Assembly: GCA_964610045.1 (NCBI GenBank)
Contig: CAZSUN010000008.1
Location: 1-64,000, forward strand
From: JACCYX01 sp964610045
Lineage (GTDB): Bacteria; Chloroflexota; Chloroflexia; Thermomicrobiales; UBA6265
Reading direction: 5' to 3'
Length of the DNA: 64,000 bases
Shown: in pieces, positions 9,001-17,857 of the stretch
How positions within the stretch are numbered: the stretch's first letter is position 1
How the letters are laid out: every line of letters starts with the position of its first letter
The notes under the pieces: generated by a model
The model's input: the letters and a program-made list of their open reading frames with translations, nothing else
Database searches by the model: none
What the model was told of the DNA's origin: nothing
Translations under genes and position numbers: made by a program

Positions 9001-9094
9001 CGATGCGCCGGTTCGCCCGAACGGTCTCGAGACCGGAAGCGGAATTGGTGGCCGTATGGTCGTTGCCACGACCTTTTGTCGCTATCCTCCGCAT
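6008..9094 (-). CDS. Tat-exported PGRP/amidase_2 N-acetylmuramoyl-L-alanine amidase with eight SH3b repeats
   Basis: 1028 residues from ATG 9094, preceded by GAGGGGG. The N-terminus carries a twin-arginine signal (NRRIVLR then a hydrophobic run, residues about 28-60). A beta-rich module (about 70-210) precedes a PGRP domain (about 220-390) with HIIVHHTAT, the fold motif GYNYLVDHNGRIYQGR, GISVIGNF and SSHRDVNGTSCPG; the His and Cys that bind zinc are present. Eight bacterial SH3 repeats of about 70 residues follow to the C-terminus, each with a LNIRS-like strand and a WYQI or WWQI near the end. Repeats 4-7 are nearly identical, suggesting recent tandem duplication. Likely a wall-binding peptidoglycan hydrolase. 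Confidence 0.88.
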   Translation of the reverse strand: MRRIATKGRGNDHTATNSASGLETVRANRRIVLRAAAGVAALAASGIGVAPGPARIAAAQESGGTRAERFVPDSETLATAASGEWATFEAAYPFWALGASWDGTVGEWPVIQVQVSEDGVTWSDTVQMAAQTEDGGQPTRDDRLFTALIFTSGESFVRFQTTDIAGVPGTVSGLSFLYIDPTDGPWEDDLSSVPQPAISAFTLNDDTLAPPEIVTRAQWGANETWRFASFGEIWPPEYETVSHIIVHHTATANRPVDVPGAIRSIYYYHAVEQEWGDIGYNYLVDHNGRIYQGRYGGQDVIGGHAFQYAVGSSGISVIGNFMSTSLPEAAKSALVSISAWVGRDLDLTGGSDFHEAPELPTISSHRDVNGTSCPGNMLWNELPSIRQLAAQTLDTGVLETGAPAGIAPGDRVRVQTDTGGALNIRSSANGTVTGSIANGDLAWVTDGPTTTGGANWYQIDPIDSGPTGWVSAAFLIVDPPPFPGDGTGYPFGLNIRFTSTGNLRRGPTTSAAVVASVPANSLAYVMMGPLEGDGLDWYQVRVMDVADGWVASSLIEPVPFDDSPAAAFAIGDYVVTTQSVNVRARPGLAQGVTASAPSGATFEVTVAPVAVNGYVWYGAYGAPYGGGWIVENYLRETTPPPAGKFEVGDSIRVTERMNLRSAPSTSGSVVLSMPAGTTATVLAGPRTANGYTWWQIRTSGGTTGWAVQDWLVETTTTPPPTGKFEVGDSIRVSERLNLRSAANTSGSVIAVLQPGVTGSVIAGPSTGSGYTWYRIQTSQGTGWAVQDWLEETTTTPPPTGKFDIGDAVQVSERLNLRSSASTSGSIVAILQPGVVGTVLAGPSAGSGYTWWQIQTSQGTGWAVQDWLVERTTTPPPTEVFEVGDAVRVTERINLRSAAGTSASVVTILNVGATGTILGGPTIANGYTWWQIRTSGGSTGWCIEDGLGDDDGSTPPGTYPAGAIVQTTDPNVRLRASASTSATIIASLPQGHRLTIVSGPTSAGGYSWYRATSATVGTGYIVSEFISAV

Positions 9095-9315
9095 GTCCAG
9101 CCTGTCCCCCTCATCGAGTAAATGAGCCACTGGCATGGCTACGTGCCCGGAACCATCCTTCCGGTCACGAATAAACGAATGCCGGCTCACATCGGGACGA
9201 TTCTACAACAGCCCCCCACCAGAAGCGCTTCCCGATCGGTCACCTGCTGCGGTGTGATGCAGGCACTCGCCAGGCCGGACGATCCCGGGTGGAGCAGCAC
9301 TCATGGCCAACCAGA

Positions 9316-9348
9316 CAAGGCCAGCCGCGTGATACGCGGCTGGCCTTG
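9316..9348 (-). terminator. strong hairpin after the first VanW-family gene
   Basis: Perfect 15-bp stem CAAGGCCAGCCGCGT / ACGCGGCTGGCCTTG with a GAT loop, 19 bases beyond the stop at 9367. It sits between this gene and the amidase, whose promoter must lie in 9095-9315, where I see no clear consensus. Confidence 0.75.
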
Positions 9349-9366
9349 TACGAGCGGGAATTGCTG

Positions 9367-11208
9367 CTACTTGAAGGTCGTGGCGAAATCCCGATCGGCG
9401 ACGACATTGCCATCGGCATCGTAGATAACGCGGGTAAACCCGGTGCTTTTGTTGTTGATACCCCACTTCGTGATATCGACAGACCGCCCGGTATCGGTGC
9501 CGTAGATATTCACGTACAGACGGTAATTGTCCGTGTATGCCTGGATGTACAACCAACCGTCCGTGAAATTCTCGAAGGTGAAATCGGCCCAGCCGTCAGG
9601 ATCACTGCCGATCTGGAGGATGGAGGCGTCAAAACCCGGCCCCCAGCCATCGCGCTCGTAATTGGTCAACCGGTAGGTGTGTGCGTGCCATTCCCCGATC
9701 GGCATACCAGACAGCAAGGCAGCCCGGAACACCGTGGTCGAGACCTGGCAAACACCACCGCCGATTCCGCGTCCGATCTGCTCGGCCACGACGACGGCCG
9801 CTTCCTGATAGCCCTTGTCGGCGGTGATTTCGCCAATCGCATCGTTGAACGAGAACTCCGCGCCCGGCCGGACCAGCGTGCCATTGAGCAGGCTGGCGGC
9901 AACCCGGATGTTTTCGTCGCGCTCCCAGGAGCCTCCCGCGAAGTTGGAGTCGCCGCTGGCGAGGAAGTTCGTAATACCCAGCGCCGCGAGGTTCGATGAG
10001 TCGATGTCCGGATGCACGACCACGGTTGGGACCTTGACTTCTTCCTTCCCGTTGAGGAAGCCGTCAGCCACGACCTGCGCGAACGCGCCGCCGTTGACGG
10101 TCACCCCATCAACGCTCTGGCTCACCGCCACCAGCCCGACAGCGTTGTCCCAGACGACCCGGGCGTTCACCGGTTCCCGGTTGATTTCACTGGCGTACAA
10201 CTCGCGAAGCGCGCTGGCGAGGGTAGACGTCTCGAAGCCGAGTTGCACGGACGGCTGTCCATCGACCGTCACGTTTTCGACGGTCAGGTATGGAACGAGC
10301 GCCAAACCGTCCACCCGCCAGGTCCGATTTTCGAACGTGACCCGCATCGAGCGGTTCATTTGCTCGTCCACGGTCGCGATGACCGGCGCGAGATCGGCTG
10401 CCGTGACATCGGGAGCGGCTACTTCGGTGGGGAGGTCCTGGCTCACCGGCGCCAGCGTCCGCAGTGTCTCCGTGATCACCGCCGTCGCCGCCGCCCGGTC
10501 CACCTGCACCCCCGGTTCCTCCGGCGACACCGTCACCGTCGTCCCCTCCACCACCACCGCCGCGTTCACCGCCGGCTGCCCCAGCGCCGCATCCACTTCA
10601 TCGAACCACGCGTCCAGCACGTCCGCGTTCAACTCCGTCCGCAACGGCACCACCTGGTCGTGCTGCAGCAACTCCCGTGCCGCCCCCAGCCGCGTCGCCG
10701 CGTCCCCCGTCCGCCCCAGGGTCTCCGCTTCCGCCAGCGAACCCGCCAGGTCCACCGTCACCCCCAGCTCGCTCAATGTCGGCGTCCACGTCTGGCCCCC
10801 GTACCGGAACTCCACCGTCCCCGCTTCCAGTTCGCCCGCCCGTGCCGCCAGTTCCTGTTCGGCGGCCGCCACCGTCAGCCCGCCGACCGGCACGTCCCCC
10901 ACGATCACCGCCGGGTAGATCCGCCCGTCGTACACCGCCCGGAACACGAACATCCCCACCGCCAACACCAGCACCACCCCGGCGAGGCCGAGAGCGATTG
11001 CCGGGATGAAAGCCAGTGCCTTTTGCCGGCGCGTACGCGGTTGGCTCGACCGGGTCGTGACCGGTGTGTAGGGCTGGTCGACGGACGGGAGCACGCTCTG
11101 GCGCAAGTTGCCGAACATCCCCAAAACGCGCTGCCTGGCGTTTTCGAAGGTGCCGGCTGCGGTCTCCGTCACAGCGGGAAGGTGCTGCGTGGGGGTGGTT
11201 TGGGCCAT
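9367..11208 (-). CDS. VanW-family membrane-anchored protein, copy 1
   Basis: 613 residues from ATG 11208. A cytoplasmic Pro/Thr/Arg-rich tail (about 1-75) precedes one transmembrane helix (AGVVLVLAVGMFVF). Outside are repeated YoaR-like/peptidoglycan-binding-like domains, then a VanW domain near the C-terminus with FSFNDAIG, GRGIGGGVCQVSTTVFRAAL, HTYRL and ERDGWGPGFDAS. VanW proteins are cell-envelope proteins of poorly known role. A 568-base segment (10418-10985) is identical to that of the next gene upstream, while the rest differs freely. Likely a paralog pair kept alike in the anchor region by gene conversion. Confidence 0.85.
   Translation of the reverse strand: MAQTTPTQHLPAVTETAAGTFENARQRVLGMFGNLRQSVLPSVDQPYTPVTTRSSQPRTRRQKALAFIPAIALGLAGVVLVLAVGMFVFRAVYDGRIYPAVIVGDVPVGGLTVAAAEQELAARAGELEAGTVEFRYGGQTWTPTLSELGVTVDLAGSLAEAETLGRTGDAATRLGAARELLQHDQVVPLRTELNADVLDAWFDEVDAALGQPAVNAAVVVEGTTVTVSPEEPGVQVDRAAATAVITETLRTLAPVSQDLPTEVAAPDVTAADLAPVIATVDEQMNRSMRVTFENRTWRVDGLALVPYLTVENVTVDGQPSVQLGFETSTLASALRELYASEINREPVNARVVWDNAVGLVAVSQSVDGVTVNGGAFAQVVADGFLNGKEEVKVPTVVVHPDIDSSNLAALGITNFLASGDSNFAGGSWERDENIRVAASLLNGTLVRPGAEFSFNDAIGEITADKGYQEAAVVVAEQIGRGIGGGVCQVSTTVFRAALLSGMPIGEWHAHTYRLTNYERDGWGPGFDASILQIGSDPDGWADFTFENFTDGWLYIQAYTDNYRLYVNIYGTDTGRSVDITKWGINNKSTGFTRVIYDADGNVVADRDFATTFK
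10418..10985 (-). repeat. 568-bp perfect direct repeat, copy 1 (within VanW gene 1)
   Basis: Identical base for base by eye to 12639-13206 (constant offset of 2221). It covers the transmembrane helix and first extracellular domain. Identity stops abruptly at both ends: base 10417 differs from 12638 and base 10986 from 13207. No transposon ends or target duplications are visible. Confidence 0.95.
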
Positions 11209-11467
11209 GCGTGAAGCTCTCGATTCAAAACTTGCCCGGAAAGGATACCCCGAGCGCGAATGCATTGCCGCACAAAGCCAACCAGCCAGATTGGCGGGAT
11301 CAGGAACTGGCCTGTGGGAACGGTATCTGGCGGGGCGCCTTACCGGCTGTCATCCGTCGCCGGCGCGGAGGATCTGGACATCGAATCCTTGATCAGTTTG
11401 TCACAGGTTGGGACCGGTCGCAACTGACCCGGAATCACTGCCCCAGCCGGATCAAGTCACCCCTGGC

Positions 11468-13417
11468 CTACCCCGTTCCCACCTCGTAGACGTTGCCCCT
11501 GCCCTGGAAATACGAATAGAACTGCCGCTCGCCCACGACTTCGCCGTTGGCGTCGTAGATCATCCGCACGAAGGATGTTTCCAGGCCCGCCATCGGCCAT
11601 TCCGTTTGGCGCCGCTGACCGGCTGGGAGATCGGATGTGTACACCACCACATCTTCGTTGTTGGTAATTGGATCGCTCTGCCAGTGATTCACGATATCGA
11701 CGGTGTTTCCGGTTTCCGGCCCGTAAATGTTCACGATCACGTAAGGCCAATCGGTCCAGGCTTCCACCAGCAGCCAGCCGTCGGTGAAGTTGGTGAAGGT
11801 CAGGTCTCCCCAGTATGCCGGATTGTCACCGGATTGCAGGATCGATGCATCGAATCCCGGTCCCCAGCCGTCGCGCTCGTATCCCTTCAACCGGTACGTG
11901 TGCGGGTTCCACTCCCCGATCGGCATGCCGGCCAAGAGCGCGGCCCGGAACACCGTGGTCGAAACCTGGCAAATGCCTCCGCCGTAATCCGTGCCGACCC
12001 GCTCGGCAACCACCACGGATGCTTCCACGTAGCCTTTCTCGGGCGTAATGGTGCCGATCGCTTCGTTGAACGAGAACTCCGCACCTGGCCGGACGAGCGT
12101 CCCGTTCAGGAGACTCACGCCGACGTTGATATTCTCGTCACGCTGCCAGCTGCCTCCATCGTAGTTGGAATCGCCACGGCCGAGCCGCGTCTCGATCTTG
12201 AGGGCAGCGAGGTTCTGGTCGTCGATTTCGGGACGTACTTCAACCACGGGAATGGTGACCTCGGTTTCACCGCCGAGGAAGGCCGCCTCCACCCGCTCCG
12301 CGAACTCACCCGCCTTGAGCGTGATCCCGGTCTGACTTGGATCGAGCGCGATCAATCCGTTCTCGGTGCTCCAGGCCACGCGGGCGTCGATCGGATCCCG
12401 GTTGATTTCTTCGCTGAACTGGGTGCGCAAATCCGCCGCGAGAGAGTCGGTGTCCATCGTCAGCTGCGCCTGCGGCTGGCCATCGACCAGCACGGTCTCG
12501 GCTGTGACGTACCCGGCCAATGAATCCGCACTGACCCTCCAGGAACGCCCCTCGAAGATAACGCGCAGGTTGGCGCCAAGGATGCTGCTGACGTAGGCCT
12601 GCGCCTCGACGAGGTCGGTGGCAAGGATCGCCGGCACCGCTACTTCGGTGGGGAGGTCCTGGCTCACCGGCGCCAGCGTCCGCAGTGTCTCCGTGATCAC
12701 CGCCGTCGCCGCCGCCCGGTCCACCTGCACCCCCGGTTCCTCCGGCGACACCGTCACCGTCGTCCCCTCCACCACCACCGCCGCGTTCACCGCCGGCTGC
12801 CCCAGCGCCGCATCCACTTCATCGAACCACGCGTCCAGCACGTCCGCGTTCAACTCCGTCCGCAACGGCACCACCTGGTCGTGCTGCAGCAACTCCCGTG
12901 CCGCCCCCAGCCGCGTCGCCGCGTCCCCCGTCCGCCCCAGGGTCTCCGCTTCCGCCAGCGAACCCGCCAGGTCCACCGTCACCCCCAGCTCGCTCAATGT
13001 CGGCGTCCACGTCTGGCCCCCGTACCGGAACTCCACCGTCCCCGCTTCCAGTTCGCCCGCCCGTGCCGCCAGTTCCTGTTCGGCGGCCGCCACCGTCAGC
13101 CCGCCGACCGGCACGTCCCCCACGATCACCGCCGGGTAGATCCGCCCGTCGTACACCGCCCGGAACACGAACATCCCCACCGCCAACACCAGCACCACCC
13201 CGGCGACAGCCATCGCCAGGGTTGGCCACAGTCTCGCCAGGCGGTGGGGAATACCGGGTGCCTGTTGAGTGGTCCTGCCTTCACCGGAATCGCTGGATGG
13301 CAGGACAGATGTCCACAGCCGTTCTGGGAGGGATCCAGGCCAGGAAGTCCCCCGCGATCCGGCCTCCGATCGCGATGTGACAGGCGCTGTTTCGTTCAGC
13401 GGTAGATTGTGCGCCAT
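11468..13417 (-). CDS. VanW-family membrane-anchored protein, copy 2
   Basis: 649 residues from ATG 13417. Same plan as copy 1: cytoplasmic tail, single transmembrane helix (about residues 70-90), YoaR-like domains, then a VanW domain with FSFNEAIG, GTDYGGGICQVSTTVFRAALL, HTYRL and ERDGWGPGFDAS. The tail differs from copy 1 and the C-terminus is longer, with an extra loop (NHWQSDPITNNEDVVVYTSD). It lies 259 bases upstream of copy 1 on the same strand; no clear terminator separates them. Function unknown beyond the envelope location. Confidence 0.85.
   Translation of the reverse strand: MAHNLPLNETAPVTSRSEAGSRGTSWPGSLPERLWTSVLPSSDSGEGRTTQQAPGIPHRLARLWPTLAMAVAGVVLVLAVGMFVFRAVYDGRIYPAVIVGDVPVGGLTVAAAEQELAARAGELEAGTVEFRYGGQTWTPTLSELGVTVDLAGSLAEAETLGRTGDAATRLGAARELLQHDQVVPLRTELNADVLDAWFDEVDAALGQPAVNAAVVVEGTTVTVSPEEPGVQVDRAAATAVITETLRTLAPVSQDLPTEVAVPAILATDLVEAQAYVSSILGANLRVIFEGRSWRVSADSLAGYVTAETVLVDGQPQAQLTMDTDSLAADLRTQFSEEINRDPIDARVAWSTENGLIALDPSQTGITLKAGEFAERVEAAFLGGETEVTIPVVEVRPEIDDQNLAALKIETRLGRGDSNYDGGSWQRDENINVGVSLLNGTLVRPGAEFSFNEAIGTITPEKGYVEASVVVAERVGTDYGGGICQVSTTVFRAALLAGMPIGEWNPHTYRLKGYERDGWGPGFDASILQSGDNPAYWGDLTFTNFTDGWLLVEAWTDWPYVIVNIYGPETGNTVDIVNHWQSDPITNNEDVVVYTSDLPAGQRRQTEWPMAGLETSFVRMIYDANGEVVGERQFYSYFQGRGNVYEVGTG
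12639..13206 (-). repeat. 568-bp perfect direct repeat, copy 2 (within VanW gene 2)
   Basis: Partner of 10418-10985. The proteins encoded on both sides are only moderately alike, so the identity reflects recent sequence exchange rather than recent duplication of the whole gene. The repeat is unusually rich in C-ending codons on the coding strand compared with its flanks. Confidence 0.95.
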
Positions 13418-13996
13418 TCGCTCGTTGCTCTCGTGATCGAAGCCAACCCGCATGCATACGAAAACCGACGAATCAACCACAAGGTGGTCGACCGATTTTC
13501 CATGCCTACAGTGTACCTGCGAACCAATCAGCCTGCACCACGTAATGCTCGCCTCGTTGCCACATCAAAAGAACCCTTGATCGGGCGATTGGTGGCGAGT
13601 CGTTCACCAGCGCGATGCTGCCCTCAAACCTGGTCTACGCCGCGCCATTCCACCCGGATGCATGCGACATCGCCGAAAGACACAGTTTCGTGATACTCCT
13701 GTCGTACTTCCACGGCATCCGGAATCTATCCTGCAATTGTCGTCGATGGCGACCCGGAGAAAGCGGGAACAGCCAACCGCCCGGATCGGCCAGGACGTCA
13801 TGAGGATCCCCCATCCTTCCCCTCCCCCAAGGAAGGCCGCAGGTGCAAAGGTGCCTGCGGCCTCTCCTTCCTTAAACGACCATGACGGGATCGCGACATC
13901 GCCGGAGGAATGGACCAGGTAGGTACAATGGCTTGAGCAAGGTGCAGGATGGCCGCGACATCGCGACCCCGGCATCGTTGGGGGATCTCGAGGACC
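13418..13996. other. divergent intergenic region, about 580 bp, with one strong hairpin
   Basis: Lies between the start of VanW gene 2 (minus) and the response regulator (plus), so it must hold promoters for both; a TACAAT at 13924-13929 is a weak -10 candidate for the plus strand. At 13831-13871 a GC-rich inverted repeat is centred on GCCGCAGG...CCTGCGGC with flanking GGAAGG and CCTTCC arms. No gene ends here, so the hairpin might terminate a small RNA or act as an attenuator for the regulator gene. I see no convincing coding frame or tRNA. Confidence 0.5.
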
Positions 13997-14731
13997 ATGG
14001 CCAGCATTGTTGTCGTCGAAGATGAACGCGAACTCGCCCGACTCATCGGACAGACGCTCCGCGACAGTGGCCACCTGGTGGAAACCATCCACGACGGTCA
14101 GGTGGCGCTCGATCGACTCACCGGTCCCAACCGGTTGACACCGGACCTGATCGTCCTCGACCTGATGCTGCCGAGGGTCGACGGTTTGACGATCTGCCGA
14201 CGCATTCGCCAGGACCGTATCATTCCAATCCTGATGTTGACCGCCAAATCCACCGAACTGGATCGCGTGCTTGGCCTTGAGTTGGGGGCGGATGACTATC
14301 TCACCAAACCGGTCTCGCTGCGAGAGCTCCAGGCGCGTGTGTCCGCGATCCTGCGGCGGGTCGAAATGATGCGCGTCGAGTCGCAGACCCGCGAGAGTGT
14401 CTCCGAGGTGATCGAGCACGAGGACCTGCGGATCGATCCGGTCGGCCGGGAAGTCCTCGTGGAGCAGGTCGAGGTCAATCTGACCGCCAAGGAATTCGAC
14501 CTCATCTACCTGCTTGCCTCGCACCCTGGCCGCGTCTTCTCCCGGAATTACCTCCTCGACCGGCTTTGGGGAGACACCTATTCCGGGTTCGAGCGAACCG
14601 TTGACACGCACATCCAGCGACTCCGCCGCAAATTGGGAGGCTCGGGCTCGGTCGCCGACCGGATCGTGACGCTGTGGGGTGTTGGCTACAAGTACGAGCG
14701 GAACGCCAGCCCTGCCGCAGACGGCACCTGA
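13997..14731 (+). CDS. OmpR/PhoB-family response regulator
   Basis: 244 residues from ATG 13997, preceded by GAGG. The receiver domain (about 1-118) has the acidic pair VVEDE, phosphoacceptor Asp 55 in VLDLMLP, Thr in MLTAKS and Lys in YLTKPVS. A winged-helix DNA-binding domain follows (about 145-235), ending WGVGYKYE. The signal sensed and the target genes are not evident. The sensor kinase starts 6 bases after its stop, so the two form a standard pair. Confidence 0.93.
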   Translation: MASIVVVEDERELARLIGQTLRDSGHLVETIHDGQVALDRLTGPNRLTPDLIVLDLMLPRVDGLTICRRIRQDRIIPILMLTAKSTELDRVLGLELGADDYLTKPVSLRELQARVSAILRRVEMMRVESQTRESVSEVIEHEDLRIDPVGREVLVEQVEVNLTAKEFDLIYLLASHPGRVFSRNYLLDRLWGDTYSGFERTVDTHIQRLRRKLGGSGSVADRIVTLWGVGYKYERNASPAADGT

Positions 14732-14737
14732 TCGCCG

Positions 14738-16399
14738 ATGCGATCGCTGCGAAGCGCCAAACGCCTGCCCGACGATGCCACCATCCCCGAGCAGCTCCTC
14801 TACTGGCTGTTCACTCCCGTTCGTCTCTACCGGCAGCGCACCGCCGTCCAACTGGTCATTAGTTATGTCATGATGACCGTTATCACGGTCCTGCTCCTCG
14901 TCGCTGGTGTGGTCGCCATCGTCTGGTGGCCACGCATCGCCGAAATCGGCAACTTCGAGGACATCACCCTGGATTACGGTCTCGGTGAAAAGGCGCGATC
15001 CTACGCCTGGTGGCTCGATCCGGATGGCCTTGCGCCGATGATGACCGAGGGACCGACCGATGCCGAACTGGCAACGCTCGAACAGCAACTGGCAGACATC
15101 GTCCACTACGAGGTGACGGGCTTCGACGGTCCGGTCAGCAACAACCACGCGTTCCAGATCGCGCATGTTGCGATCGTCAACATGGATGGCATGATCGTTG
15201 CCAGCGACGACGCCAGCTGGGTGTCACAGGGTTCTCCACTGTCGCGTTTCGCCCTCGGTTCCACCCGGTCGGTCGTCGCCCGTACGCTCGTGCTGGCCGG
15301 CCAGCCAGATCCGACCTGGGGCACCCTCTACTCACTCGAGGTCGAACACGAGCGAACCTCGGCATCCTATCCATTGATCACCCGGGACGGCGAGATGATC
15401 GGCGTCATCGTGCTCGAAGGCAATCCCATACGCTCGGTGATCGGTGGCGAATCCCGGTTCGGGCTCATCCACTATTTCCTGGGGCAACTCCGGTACGTGA
15501 TGGTGCTGATCATCGTCCCCGCGATTGTCGTCGCCATTCCGTTCGGCGTCTGGCGGGCACGGTCGATGTCCCGCCGCCTCGAAGGCATGGCCGCCGCCGC
15601 CGACGCAATGGCCGAAGGCGAACTCGACACTCGCATCCCGGTCAAGCAACGAGACGAGATTGGACGTCTCGCCGAGCGATTCAACGAAATGGCGTCGACC
15701 ATCTCCACAACCGAACGGCAGCGGCAGGCATTCATCTCAAACGTTTCGCACGAATTACGCACCCCCATATCGATCATCCAGGGCACCGTCGAACGTCAAC
15801 TCGAGAGCCAACCACCGCCGGATCCCGAGCTTGTCACGTCGCTGCAGGTCGTCCGGCGGGAAGCGGACATGCTCGAGCGGATGATCGCAGACCTCTTCAC
15901 CCTGACCCGCCTCCGGGAAAACAGCCTGCGTCTCGAACGCAAGGCCTTCGATTTTGCCGACCTCGCCAGCAAGACCGTTGGCGGCATCAGTTCCCTTGCC
16001 TGGACGCAGTCGCGGGTCAGCATGGAGTCCCTGGTCCCGCCGGACTTGCCACTCGTCTACGGTGATGAGACCCGGATCCGGCAAATCCTCAACAACCTCC
16101 TGTACAACTCCCTCCGGCACACGCCCGAAGGCGGGTTGGTTGTGCTGCAGGCGAAACCAGCCGGTGCCATGGTCGAGGTCGCCGTGAGTGACACCGGCCT
16201 CGGTATCCCGGAAGACGAAGTCGAATTCGTGTTCGACCGCTACTACCAGGCGGAGCGGGGCAACCGGCACGATGAAGGGAGTGGCCTGGGCCTGAGCATC
16301 GTCCAGCAGCTCGTTCGCGCCCACGGTGGTGACGTCAATGTGTCATCCCGCCAAGGCGAGGGAACCACCTTCCGCTTCACCTTGCCACAGGCAAGCTGA
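14738..16399 (+). CDS. sensor histidine kinase
   Basis: 553 residues. Two transmembrane helices (about 40-65 and 250-272) flank an extracytoplasmic sensor of about 185 residues with no obvious known fold. Then HAMP (about 268-325), HisKA with His 338 in SHELRTPISIIQG, and HATPase_c with NNLLYNSLRHT (N box), DTGLGIP (G1) and GSGLGLSIV (G2). It would phosphorylate the response regulator immediately upstream. The start lacks a good ribosome site, but translational coupling to the upstream stop would explain that. Confidence 0.93.
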   Translation: MRSLRSAKRLPDDATIPEQLLYWLFTPVRLYRQRTAVQLVISYVMMTVITVLLLVAGVVAIVWWPRIAEIGNFEDITLDYGLGEKARSYAWWLDPDGLAPMMTEGPTDAELATLEQQLADIVHYEVTGFDGPVSNNHAFQIAHVAIVNMDGMIVASDDASWVSQGSPLSRFALGSTRSVVARTLVLAGQPDPTWGTLYSLEVEHERTSASYPLITRDGEMIGVIVLEGNPIRSVIGGESRFGLIHYFLGQLRYVMVLIIVPAIVVAIPFGVWRARSMSRRLEGMAAAADAMAEGELDTRIPVKQRDEIGRLAERFNEMASTISTTERQRQAFISNVSHELRTPISIIQGTVERQLESQPPPDPELVTSLQVVRREADMLERMIADLFTLTRLRENSLRLERKAFDFADLASKTVGGISSLAWTQSRVSMESLVPPDLPLVYGDETRIRQILNNLLYNSLRHTPEGGLVVLQAKPAGAMVEVAVSDTGLGIPEDEVEFVFDRYYQAERGNRHDEGSGLGLSIVQQLVRAHGGDVNVSSRQGEGTTFRFTLPQAS

Positions 16400-16497
16400 C
16401 CGCTCCGGGTCCAGCTTCACGTTTCATGCCTATACTTTGGCGTCGCGGTGACCCGCGGTTTGGGGTCATGTTCCAGTTGTGCGCTCCCGGAGGCCGC

Positions 16498-17844
16498 GTG
16501 TTTTCGAGATCAAGTTCCACCCTTCTGCGCCAGCGAAAAGGCTCGTCCCTTGCAGCGGCGACCATCAACGGCGGGCTCCAGGCCTTGTCCGAAACGTTGC
16601 TGCAACCAGTTATCATCCTTGCCGCCATCGCGTTCCTGTTCGGTGGCTCGAATATCCAGATAGCGGCGTTCACGACCATCACCGCGGTTGCCTGGGCGCT
16701 CGCTCCATTGGCCATGTCGCTCATTCGGCGGATGACCAGCCGCGGCGGCCTGATCGTGCTCGTCGTCTCGATCGTCCGCCTGACCGCGCTCCTGTTCGCC
16801 GGATTCGCCGCGGTTCGCATTGACGACATCCCGACATCCCGGTTCCTTGGCCTCCTGATCGGCGCGTACATCGTCTACCAGTCAGGGACGGCACTCTCGA
16901 GCCAGGCATCGGCCGGCGCCGCTGCGATCGCGACCGGTGGCAACCTCACCCGGCGCATGGTTCGGTATCGCCGGTTGACCGCCGTGGTTGCGGCACTGAT
17001 TGCCGCCCTGGTCGCCTGGAGCGTCCTCAACTCGGATCTCGCGTTCCAGCATGCCGTCAGGCAAATCGTTCTCCTGGCCACGCTTTCCGCCATTGCGGCG
17101 ATATGGTTCCTGTTGCAGATACGCAGAAACCGGACGGCAGTCTCGCAGCGCTCCCCCGGCGGAACGTTGGCGAGCGCACTGGCTGCGTTCCGGGTCGCGG
17201 CGTTCCGCCGTTTCGCGGGATACAAGATCCTGCTCGCGCTCGCTGCCGCTGTCGATCCCTTCCTGATCGTCTTCGGTTTCCGCGAGCTTGGTCTCGATGT
17301 GCAGTACATCGGACTGGCACTCGTGGCGCTCGTGGTTGGGCACGCCGCAGGGGCGTATCTCTGGCCGCGCTGGATCGCGCGGAGCGGTCCAAGGGCGCCA
17401 TTCCAGGTGGCCGCGCTATTCCGGCTCGTCCTGCTGCTGTGGCTCATCGCCATTCCCGGGGTCCTCACCAACAGCCTGTACACCGACCGTTTCGACGATG
17501 GCACCGCCGCAATGCGGGGTTTCGCGATCGGGTTCGTGCTGCTCGGTCTGGCAGGCAGCGCCGGCACGGCCGCCAACCAGCGATACCTGATGAACCTGAC
17601 TCGTCCAGAGTCATTGGCTGGCGCGACGATGTCCATCAACGTTCTGATGGCCATCTGTGGGTTCGGTCCACTGGTGGTGGCACGCCTCCTCAACGACTAC
17701 GATCTCGACCACATCCTCTGGGGCGCGACCGCCTGCGCGGCCGTTGCGCTGTTCGCGAGCGGACTGCTTGTGGAATCGACCGTCCGGGTCCGCACGCCAG
17801 TGGGGACCTGGCGCTCTACCCGGCACGCGGCCAACGGCGCCTGA
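16498..17844 (+). CDS. multi-pass membrane protein, MFS-like transporter
   Basis: 448 residues from GTG 16498, chosen because GGAGG lies 4 bases upstream; an ATG 30 bases earlier would add 10 residues. About 10-12 hydrophobic helices are seen in two halves separated by a basic loop (RRNRTAVSQRSPGG, near 210), consistent with a major-facilitator-like exporter. No substrate motif can be read. It is followed after 13 bases by an aminotransferase gene, so the two are probably co-transcribed. Confidence 0.65.
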   Translation: MFSRSSSTLLRQRKGSSLAAATINGGLQALSETLLQPVIILAAIAFLFGGSNIQIAAFTTITAVAWALAPLAMSLIRRMTSRGGLIVLVVSIVRLTALLFAGFAAVRIDDIPTSRFLGLLIGAYIVYQSGTALSSQASAGAAAIATGGNLTRRMVRYRRLTAVVAALIAALVAWSVLNSDLAFQHAVRQIVLLATLSAIAAIWFLLQIRRNRTAVSQRSPGGTLASALAAFRVAAFRRFAGYKILLALAAAVDPFLIVFGFRELGLDVQYIGLALVALVVGHAAGAYLWPRWIARSGPRAPFQVAALFRLVLLLWLIAIPGVLTNSLYTDRFDDGTAAMRGFAIGFVLLGLAGSAGTAANQRYLMNLTRPESLAGATMSINVLMAICGFGPLVVARLLNDYDLDHILWGATACAAVALFASGLLVESTVRVRTPVGTWRSTRHAANGA

Positions 17845-17857
17845 ACATGGAGATCAC

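Noticed and set aside
10418..13206. Repeat pair considered as an insertion sequence or transposon
   Set aside because: No transposase, terminal inverted repeats or target duplications; the repeat is coding and in frame in both VanW genes.
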